From: an uncultured Rhodospirillales bacterium
Lineage (GTDB): Bacteria; Pseudomonadota; Alphaproteobacteria; RF32; CAG-239
NCBI GenBank assembly: GCA_902778645.1
Contig: CACYYO010000003.1
Span: 8,949 to 56,000, forward strand
Reading direction: 5' to 3'
Length of the DNA stretch: 47,052 nucleotides
Shown: positions 41,804 to 47,052 of the stretch, in pieces
How positions within the stretch are numbered: the first letter of the stretch is position 1
How the letters are laid out: each line of letters opens with the position of its first letter
The notes under the pieces: generated by a model
Told to the model about the DNA's origin: nothing
The model's database searches: none
Seen by the model: only the letters and a program-made list of their open reading frames with translations
Position numbers and translations under genes: made by a program

Positions 41804-41903
41804 TACAGAATCTTCGAGATGAAAAAATGCTCATGTACCTCTATGTACACTCCGCTTTTTTCACTCTTGATTCTTATTATTCATCTCAAATATCGTGTTT
41901 TTT
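41779..41903 (+). repeat. Stop-codon hairpin element, copy 7 (ybgC)
   Basis: The left arm starts AAAAACACG in the last codons of ybgC. The complement of the right arm reads AAAAACACGATATTTGAGATG. Further in, AGAATC pairs with GATTCT. GATGAAAAAATGCTCATGTAC faces GTACACTCCGCTTTTTTCAC, with apex CTCTAT. About 125 bases, the cleanest copy together with copy 4. Confidence 0.92.
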
Positions 41904-42122
41904 TTAAGGTGTGTAATATCTGCACCAGAAACAACATTTATCGTTTTTTAGGTTAGAAATTGTTTTTTGGGCTACTAGGGCGTCGTTATCAGGTTAGGTG
42001 TATTCTTTTATATTTCCTCGCCCCATCTAGTGGGGAGAGGGTTAGGGTGAGGGGCAAACTCACCAGATTTGCAACCTCGCTAAAGCATCGGGCAAATCTT
42101 GCCTCTCTTTTCGCAAGAGAGG
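41904..42122. repeat. Gene-free gap with a second palindromic repeat (family G)
   Basis: Contains CCCCATCTAGTGGGG followed by AGAGGGTTAGGGTGAGGGG (about 42020-42055), a widespread type of intergenic repeat. AGATTTGC (42065-42072) and GCAAATCT (42092-42099) follow around AACCTCGCTAAAGCATCGG, then a CCTCTCT/AAGAGAGG hairpin (42102-42122). The middle loop reappears inverted in family F copy 2. Confidence 0.7.
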
Positions 42123-42158
42123 TCATTTAAATTTTCTCAAAAAATTGACAAAAAAGTG

Positions 42159-42187
42159 TTGCATAGGGATGAAAAATGTGATATAAA
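42159..42187 (+). promoter_or_regulatory. Promoter of the orphan membrane gene (TTGCAT type)
   Basis: TTGCAT (42159-42164), a 17-base spacer and TATAAA (42182-42187). TTGACA lies at 42145-42150, also as in the 454-aa gene promoter. The transcript would start about 75 bases before the ATG. Confidence 0.7.
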
Positions 42188-42220
42188 TATCATCAGAAAA
42201 ATATAATTAATTTATAATTT

Positions 42221-42258
42221 AAAAGGCTACGTGTATCTGCTCTTTGGAGTGGCGTGGC
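42221..42258 (+). promoter_or_regulatory. Conserved structured 5' leader, copy B
   Basis: Begins AAAAGGCTACGTGTATC and ends GGCGTGGC, 10 bases before the ATG, as in copy A (32049-32087). The outer stem is GCTACG/CGTGGC. The inner hairpin is GCTC-TTTG-GAGT, where copy A has CCC/GGG, so the inner sequence differs but the pairing stays. Confidence 0.65.
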
Positions 42259-42268
42259 GATAAAAAAT

Positions 42269-43075
42269 ATGAGAAAAGAATTTTTTAAGACAGCAGGAAT
42301 CCTGCTGACAATCGCCTGTGTGGCAATCAGTGTTATTCTCGGCGTGCGTGCCGGGATGGTAAGTGAAAGTATTTGGGCTGGTGTCCGGACAGGAGGAGGC
42401 TTCCTCTTTGGCACAGCTCTCTTTGCTCTCGGGGTGGGAGCGTGTGCAAAGTGCGACTACAAATGTCCTGTTGTTGCAACGATCCTCTGGGGAATTTCAT
42501 TGCTGGGCATAGCTGTTTTAGGCGTTTCCCTCATGGCGATGATGGCATTAGATTTTATCCCTGTGACTATGGCAACTGTGAAAACAGGTCTGTGGATTGG
42601 GGTCGGCATGTTTGTCGGGCCGATACTTTTGGTCATGGCTTACTTCTGTGGATTGTCTCTATGGGCATTTGCCAAAGAACACAGAGTTTTTAGCATAGCG
42701 ACCATAATTTTAGCTGTGGCAATGGGAATAGGTTACATTGCTATAGGAAAAGGATTTTGGGTCGGTTTTGCCGGCTTCCTATTCCATTGGACATGCATCT
42801 GCGTAATTACTTATGCGTGGAATGCCGTAAAAGACGAAGGAAAAGCTCGTCTGTATTGGAGAATAGCTATGTCTTTAGCTCTTATCTTCTTTGGCAGCGG
42901 GCTTGCGTTCCTACTTTCAGAAGTTTTGATGGGTGTACCGGCATTGCATGACATATTGTTGTGGATCGCTCAAAATGTAGGCATGTATTCAATGTATTGC
43001 TTACTTGCCTATGCTGCAGTGTGGGTGTTGCTCTTTTATGGGGCAATGATTTGGTCAAAGGTCAGCTCTCGATAA
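42269..43075 (+). CDS. Integral membrane protein, 268 aa, unknown
   Basis: A very hydrophobic protein with about eight predicted membrane segments (about residues 8-25, 40-58, 66-88, 95-118, 128-145, 150-170, 185-210, 235-260). I do not recognise a family. Two cysteines flank the CAKCDYKC stretch near residue 60, which could bind metal. A GTG at 42254 would extend it by five residues but lies in the conserved leader, so ATG 42269 is preferred. It is a single-gene unit with its own promoter and terminator, placed between ybgC and tolQ. Confidence 0.75.
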   Translation: MRKEFFKTAGILLTIACVAISVILGVRAGMVSESIWAGVRTGGGFLFGTALFALGVGACAKCDYKCPVVATILWGISLLGIAVLGVSLMAMMALDFIPVTMATVKTGLWIGVGMFVGPILLVMAYFCGLSLWAFAKEHRVFSIATIILAVAMGIGYIAIGKGFWVGFAGFLFHWTCICVITYAWNAVKDEGKARLYWRIAMSLALIFFGSGLAFLLSEVLMGVPALHDILLWIAQNVGMYSMYCLLAYAAVWVLLFYGAMIWSKVSSR

Positions 43076-43095
43076 TCCAACTTCTCTTTTTTTTT

Positions 43096-43132
43096 ACCCC
43101 TTTTCGTCGTGATGACGCGAAGGGGTTTTTTT
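43096..43132 (+). terminator. Rho-independent terminator
   Basis: ACCCCTT...CGTC-GTGA-TGACG...AAGGGGT, an interrupted stem of about 11 bp, followed by seven T. It ends the orphan membrane gene. Confidence 0.88.
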
Positions 43133-43143
43133 GTTTTAAATAT

Positions 43144-43394
43144 CATTTTATACCCTCTCTAAATTTTTAGAGAGGGTATAAAATGGTGGAAGATAGCCAT
43201 TTTGAGTCTTCTCTGAATGTTTAGAGAAGACAAGGTTTGCCCGAAGCATCAGCGAGGTTGCAAACCTAAGATGAGTTTAGTTAATGTTTGCAAATTTTAG
43301 AAGTTTAAACTCATCCTGAAATTCTAAAATGATATGTTCGGCAAGAGCCTCCATATCACAAGAATTTCATCCTTCTCTAAAAATTCAGAGAAGG
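43144..43394. repeat. Composite palindromic repeat, family F, copy 2
   Basis: Starts with a 42-base palindrome (43144-43185) whose 20-bp arms, CATTTTATACCCTCTCTAAA and its complement, are perfect around TT. TCTTCTCTGAA-TG-TTTAGAGAAGA follows (about 43197-43220), then AGGTTTGC/GCAAACCT (43233-43267) around a loop shared inverted with family G. GATGAGTTTA and TTTAAACTCATC follow, and CCTTCTCT/AGAGAAGG closes it (43371-43394). The gap to tolQ (43395-43561) shows no gene; the tolQ promoter was not identified. Confidence 0.85.
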
Positions 43395-43561
43395 AAACAA
43401 TAGTCCTGTAGGGTGAGACCTCGAGGATGACGGGAGGGAAATGGAGATGCAGAGGGGCTTTTTTGTTTTAAAAGCCTGTTAAAAGTAGCTCATAATTAAT
43501 TGAATCTTTAGATTTTTATGGTAGGTTGAGGGCAACGTGTAATTTATGAAAAAGAGAGAAA

Positions 43562-44323
43562 ATGATGGAAGAAGTTGATACCCAAACTTTAACAGATGTT
43601 GTTGAAAATACTGCCAATAATATGACCTTATGGGATATGGCATGGTCTTCGGATACAATCACTAAAATTGTTTTAATCGGTTTAATTGCTGCCTCTGTTT
43701 GGTGTTGGGCAATTATTATCGAGAAATTCGGAACGCTTCGCCAGATGAAGCAATATACTAAAAGTTTTGAGGAGAAGTTCTGGTCCGGCGGTTCTTTGGA
43801 TCGTTTATATGATTCAATCGGTAATCGTCCGAGAGACCCGATGTCGGCAATGTTTGTTGCCGCTATGAAAGAGTGGAAACGCACCAATATTCTTAAATCC
43901 AAGACAGATAGAGGGTTGCGCGGTGTCTCTTTGCAACAACGTATTGAAAAAGCCATGACGGTTTCTATGGATAAAGAGTTGGAAGCCTTAGATACGCGTA
44001 TGGGCTTTTTGGCATCAACCGGTTCGGTCGCGCCTCTGGTCGGTTTGTTCGGGACAATTTGGGGAATTATCGGCAGTTTTAATGCAATTGCGGCAACGCA
44101 AAGTAACTCCTTATCCGCAATGGCTCCCGGAATTGCCGAGGCGTTATTTACAACAGCATTTGGTTTGATTGCCGCTATTCCGGCTGTGTTGGCTTATAAT
44201 AAAATTTCTTCGGATATTGATCGTTTTGCAAAGAAATTGGAAAATTTCCAGGCTGAATTTTCGACCATTCTTTCTCGTGAGATTGATGACACGGCGATTA
44301 AAGCCGATATGGCAGGAGAATAG
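43562..44323 (+). CDS. tolQ: Tol-Pal system protein TolQ
   Basis: A 253-residue MotA/TolQ/ExbB-family protein with three membrane segments: about 35-60, then the pair at about 150-180 (FLASTGSVAPLVGLFGTIWGIIGSF) and 190-215 (LSAMAPGIAEALFTTAFGLIAAIPAVLAYN). With TolR it forms the proton-driven stator that energises TolA during outer-membrane constriction. The upstream ribosome site is AGAGA-type. It is followed by tolR after 3 bases. Confidence 0.96.
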   Translation: MMEEVDTQTLTDVVENTANNMTLWDMAWSSDTITKIVLIGLIAASVWCWAIIIEKFGTLRQMKQYTKSFEEKFWSGGSLDRLYDSIGNRPRDPMSAMFVAAMKEWKRTNILKSKTDRGLRGVSLQQRIEKAMTVSMDKELEALDTRMGFLASTGSVAPLVGLFGTIWGIIGSFNAIAATQSNSLSAMAPGIAEALFTTAFGLIAAIPAVLAYNKISSDIDRFAKKLENFQAEFSTILSREIDDTAIKADMAGE

Positions 44324-44326
44324 CCT

Positions 44327-44767
44327 ATGGCTCGTCTGACAGCAAACGGTATTCGGAGTTCTCGTTACGGAAGGCGTCGTAATGCAGATATCAATATGAC
44401 TAATTTAATGGACGTCATGATGGTCCTGTTGGTGGTGTTTATGGTGGCGGCACCGTTGATGACATCCGGTATTGCGCTTGATTTGCCAAAGGTCGGCGGT
44501 AAGGCTTTGAATGGTAAAGACACCTCGGTTAATATCAGTGTCGATAAAGAAGGGTATTACTATATCGGTAAAACCGAAGTTCCGCAAGATCAAATTGTCG
44601 ACAAAGTTAAGGCTATTCGAGAGGCCAATAATGAGCTGACAATTACAATTTCCGGCGATACAGATGCTCAATACGGGCGCGTTATCGGCTTGATGGCGCT
44701 CCTTAAAGAAGCCGGATTTGATAAAGTCGGTTTGAAGACAGAACCTAAACCTTTGGGCAAGAAATAG
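44327..44767 (+). CDS. tolR: Tol-Pal system protein TolR
   Basis: A 146-residue ExbD/TolR protein with a single membrane helix, NLMDVMMVLLVVFMVAAPLM (about 26-45), carrying the conserved Asp (NLMDVMMVLL) needed for proton flow. A periplasmic domain with VNISVDKEGYYYIGKTEVP and ITISGDTDAQYGRVIGLMALLKEAGF follows. It works with TolQ. It lies between tolQ and tolA with gaps of 3 and 6 bases. Confidence 0.96.
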   Translation: MARLTANGIRSSRYGRRRNADINMTNLMDVMMVLLVVFMVAAPLMTSGIALDLPKVGGKALNGKDTSVNISVDKEGYYYIGKTEVPQDQIVDKVKAIREANNELTITISGDTDAQYGRVIGLMALLKEAGFDKVGLKTEPKPLGKK

Positions 44768-44773
44768 CATAGA

Positions 44774-45718
44774 ATGAAACAGGCACTTTATAAATCAATT
44801 GCGTTACACTTGGCTGTGCTGATCCTCTTTTTGGTGGATGTGCCGGCTTTTTGGCGTCATGATTTGGTGGTTGACCAAGTGCCGATTATTGTTGATTTGA
44901 ATGATGTTAAAATTGCGGAGATGACGAATCTTCCGCCTAAGGCGAAAATGGGTGAGGAAGATAAAGAGGCCAGTAAAATTAAACGCAAAATAGAGGATAA
45001 TTATACCAAAGAAACACCACCGGAACCTCAAGAAGAGGTTAAAGAAGAAAAGACTTCTAAGGAAGAGCCGGAAGCGGTTGATGAAAAACCGCAAGAAGTG
45101 AAACAAGATTATTTGGTTGCTCCACAACCGAAAAAGCCTGAAAAACAGGTTAAAAAGGCTGCTCCTATGCCACAGCCGAAGAAACCTCAGCCTAAAAAGC
45201 CGGAGGTTAAAAAGCCGCAAAAGCCCGAAAAAGGGACACCGCAATTGGCAAATCCGCTAAAGAGTTTACTCGCCTCGGTTGATGCGCTCGAAAAAGATTT
45301 GGGTGAGACAGATCAAGAGGCGGTGATTAAAGAGGGTACAAAAGTCAATAATATGGGTGTTGAAGGCGGTGTCGGCGGCTCATACTTTAGTGAATTATCG
45401 ATTACCGAAGCTGATATGATTGCCGGACGTTTGCGCCAATGCTGGAACTTGGATCCGGGGGCGATGGGCATTGAAGATATGATTGTTGAAATTCGTGCTC
45501 ATTTGAATCAGGATGCAACGCTTCGTAAAGTTGAGATTTTAGATATGTCTCGAGTGAACTCAGATACACACTATCGTTCGGTGGCAGAGAGTGCGCGTCG
45601 TGCGGTTTATTCTTGTGCCGGTGTTTATAAGATTTTTGCCGAGAAGTATGCCGATAAATATGATATGTGGAAGACGATGCTCTTGCGCTTTAACCCAATG
45701 ACCGGCGCGGTTAATTAA
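44774..45718 (+). CDS. tolA: Tol-Pal system protein TolA
   Basis: A 314-residue TolA. The N-terminal membrane anchor is SIALHLAVLILFLVDVPAFW (about 5-24). A long Lys/Pro/Glu-rich domain (about 55-155) has repeated KKPQPKKPEVKKPQKPEK-type units that span the periplasm. A C-terminal domain (about 210-305) has AGRLRQCWNLDPGA and VEIRAHLNQDATLRKVEILD. TolA links the TolQR motor to Pal through TolB. tolB and pal, normally next, are not downstream in this window. Confidence 0.92.
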   Translation: MKQALYKSIALHLAVLILFLVDVPAFWRHDLVVDQVPIIVDLNDVKIAEMTNLPPKAKMGEEDKEASKIKRKIEDNYTKETPPEPQEEVKEEKTSKEEPEAVDEKPQEVKQDYLVAPQPKKPEKQVKKAAPMPQPKKPQPKKPEVKKPQKPEKGTPQLANPLKSLLASVDALEKDLGETDQEAVIKEGTKVNNMGVEGGVGGSYFSELSITEADMIAGRLRQCWNLDPGAMGIEDMIVEIRAHLNQDATLRKVEILDMSRVNSDTHYRSVAESARRAVYSCAGVYKIFAEKYADKYDMWKTMLLRFNPMTGAVN

Positions 45719-45726
45719 AAAATATC

Positions 45727-45755
45727 TTGTGCGCGTGTCAAAATTGTGGTATATG
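45727..45755 (+). promoter_or_regulatory. Candidate promoter of the Zn-ribbon orphan gene
   Basis: TTGTGC (45727-45732), a 17-base spacer and TATATG (45750-45755). ATTAAC then TTAAAAC follow in the leader, 17 bases before the ATG. Confidence 0.5.
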
Positions 45756-45806
45756 TCTTTGTGGAGAGAATTATAAAGTAATTATTAACCCTTAAAACAA
45801 AAAAAT

Positions 45807-46130
45807 ATGAGAGAAATCAAAAATCTTGCCGATGTGCAGAAAACTCCAGAAAGTGAATGGATTGTTGGACACTCTGTAGGTGGCAAATGCCCTTATTGCG
45901 GTAAAGAGTTGCCGGTTTATCGGGATTGTTGTGTGCGTTATGGAGCGTGCGATTGCGAGGTTGCACAGGCTATCGAAGAGCATAACAAAAAAGTGCTCGA
46001 AAACCGAAAAAAGGCAGAAGACCCGTCGTTCTGCCGTGTTCATCACCGCCCTAAGGTTTGGCTCAAAGCCGTTGGGCGTGATGGTGATTGCGGTGGCGGG
46101 CGTTGGTACTGCCCCGATTGTGAAAAGTAA
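45807..46130 (+). CDS. Small cysteine-rich, Zn-ribbon-like protein, 107 aa
   Basis: Contains CPYCGKELPVYRDCCVRYGACDC (about 28-50), then FCRVHH near 76-81, and ends in CGGGRWYCPDC, so at least two CxxC knuckles are available for zinc. The middle is a charged helix (EVAQAIEEHNKKVLENRKKAED). I do not recognise a family; nucleic acid or protein binding is possible. It has no Shine-Dalgarno site and shares the ATTAAC...TTAAA leader motif. A single-gene unit placed directly behind tolA, where tolB would be expected. Confidence 0.75.
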   Translation: MREIKNLADVQKTPESEWIVGHSVGGKCPYCGKELPVYRDCCVRYGACDCEVAQAIEEHNKKVLENRKKAEDPSFCRVHHRPKVWLKAVGRDGDCGGGRWYCPDCEK

Positions 46131-46136
46131 AAAAGC

Positions 46137-46173
46137 TCCCCTTTTTGACTTAGCGGTCATTAAGGGGGTTTTT
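46137..46173 (+). terminator. Rho-independent terminator
   Basis: CCCC...TTTTTGAC pairs with GTCA...TAAGGGG around TTAGCG, followed by five T. It ends the Zn-ribbon gene. Confidence 0.85.
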
Positions 46174-46178
46174 GTATT

Positions 46179-46349
46179 CCCTCTCTAAATTTTTAGAGAG
46201 GGGTAGGGTGAGTTTAAAAAGATTGGCTCAGTTAAAGAAAAGGTTTAAACTCATTCTGAATTTCTTAATAAGCCGAGATTACTTCAAAAATCAAAGATTT
46301 TTTCGTAATGACAATTATATTTAATAACTTCCCTAAAAATTCAGGGAAG
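46179..46349. repeat. Composite palindromic repeat, family F, copy 3
   Basis: CCCTCTCTAAA-TT-TTTAGAGAGGG (46179-46202), then GGTGAGTTTAAA and GTTTAAACTCATTC, then an inner AATCAAAGATT region, and finally CTTCCCT-AAAAATTC-AGGGAAG (46328-46349). This is the same order of boxes as in copies 1 and 2. There is no gene in it. Confidence 0.85.
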
Positions 46350-46447
46350 AAAAATAAGGGGAGTTTTTTTGGCGTCATATATGTTAATAATTATTTTAGA
46401 AAAAGCTGGTATGATTTTGATAGAACATAATTTTTAGGGAATATAAA

Positions 46448-47052
46448 ATGGCGGTTGCTCGTCGTTTATCATTTGGCAGATTACGTCAGAACGTGTATGA
46501 GGTTATTCGCGCGAACAGCTTGTCTTTGTGCAAATTTTCGATTTTGAATATGGCTTTTTTACTGGTGCTTACCTTAGGGTTAGGCGGAGTCGGTTCGTTA
46601 TGGTTTTTAGCCTGGGGGCTCGGTTACTATCTGTTCCATTTTATGTTTTTTCGCTGGTTCTTTGCCAAAAAACCGCCGCTTCTGACGTTAAAGTTTTTTG
46701 ATACGCTGTTACCTGCAGTTAAGGTGATGTTTATGGTTATGCTGGGGTTGACGGTGCTGGCTTATTTTCCGTATTTTCCGCTTTTGTTCGGGGGGACATC
46801 TGAAACAATCAAGAATGTGATTACGTTGTTTATCGGCGATTTTATGGGCGAATCAAATGCCTATAATTTTATGATTAGCTTAATTATGCTGGTAATGGCG
46901 CCGGTTATTATTTATCGCCCGTTGTTGGGGTGGGTAGCCGCTGTTTTAGGGCGAAGCGGCAGTTTTCGCAATGCTTTTAAGCATACTTCCGGTTACTATA
47001 AAATGTTTTTGAAAGTTTGTTTTGTTTTTTATGTACTGGGCGGGGTATTGTG
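46448..47052 (+). CDS. Membrane protein, N-terminal 201 residues (runs off the window)
   Basis: Open from ATG 46448 to the window end without a stop. A basic N-terminus (MAVARRLSFGRLRQNVYEVIRAN) is followed by about five membrane segments, including FSILNMAFLLVLTLGLGGVGSLWFLAWGLGYYLFHFMFF, VKVMFMVMLGLTVLAYFPYFPLLF and FMISLIMLVMAPVIIYRPLLGWVAAVLG. I do not recognise a family from this part. An AGGGA site lies about 8 bases before the ATG. It is not tolB or pal, so the tol operon is interrupted here. Confidence 0.75.
   Translation, partial: MAVARRLSFGRLRQNVYEVIRANSLSLCKFSILNMAFLLVLTLGLGGVGSLWFLAWGLGYYLFHFMFFRWFFAKKPPLLTLKFFDTLLPAVKVMFMVMLGLTVLAYFPYFPLLFGGTSETIKNVITLFIGDFMGESNAYNFMISLIMLVMAPVIIYRPLLGWVAAVLGRSGSFRNAFKHTSGYYKMFLKVCFVFYVLGGVL

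Noticed and set aside
43076-43561. CRISPR-like array behind the orphan membrane gene
   Set aside because: The palindromic boxes are not evenly spaced and differ in sequence; there are no direct repeats with unique spacers and no cas genes.

Overview
This 47 kb window is backbone chromosome of an alphaproteobacterium. The markers are a complete spc/alpha ribosomal-protein run, the yebC-ruvC / ruvA-ruvB-ybgC-tolQRA block, a prmA-pepP pair, ychF, aspS and a zinc-type Adk. The A+T-rich sequence, the ankyrin-repeat protein, the many palindromic repeats and the operons broken up by single accessory genes suggest an uncultured, host- or gut-associated lineage. That assignment is an inference from gene content, not a taxonomic result.

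Layout. 1-4.7 kb: end of rpmC, then rpsQ-rplN-rplX-rplE-rpsN-rpsH-rplF-rplR-rpsE-rpmD-rplO. 4.7-7.9 kb: an insertion between rplO and secY with a 771-aa ankyrin protein between two near-identical terminators, and a small membrane protein. 8-12.1 kb: secY-adk, then rpsM-rpsK-rpoA from their own promoter. 12.1-14.8 kb: repeats, a small membrane protein, rplQ, rplY, pth. 14.9-18.7 kb (minus): XRE protein, ychF, trmL, a Pit phosphate transporter and its DUF47 partner. 18.9-26.7 kb: DsbA-like protein, XerC-type recombinase, an AlgI/AlgJ-type O-acetylation pair, ispA-xseB, ArsR-type regulator, rnd. 26.8-32.1 kb: an orphan gene, aspS, tRNA-Gln with a duplicated 3' end, and two G+C-richer orphan genes. 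32.3-41.8 kb: ruvC, yebC, a lipoprotein, prmA-pepP, exported proteins, an MprF-type membrane protein, ruvA-ruvB-ybgC. 42-47 kb: orphan membrane gene, repeats, tolQRA, a Zn-ribbon orphan and a membrane protein cut by the window end.

The backbone genes cover translation, transcription, secretion, recombination repair and envelope maintenance. Two layers sit on top of it. One is a family of at least seven long imperfect hairpins starting at or just around the stop codons of plus-strand housekeeping genes. Their inner sequences are conserved, while the outermost 7-9 bp differ from copy to copy yet stay complementary. The other is a set of six single-gene units. Each has its own terminator, and most have a recognisable sigma-70-type promoter. 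Four share an ATTAAC...TTAAA motif just before the ATG, and the other two share a structured leader. These two layers are the strongest candidates for something undescribed.
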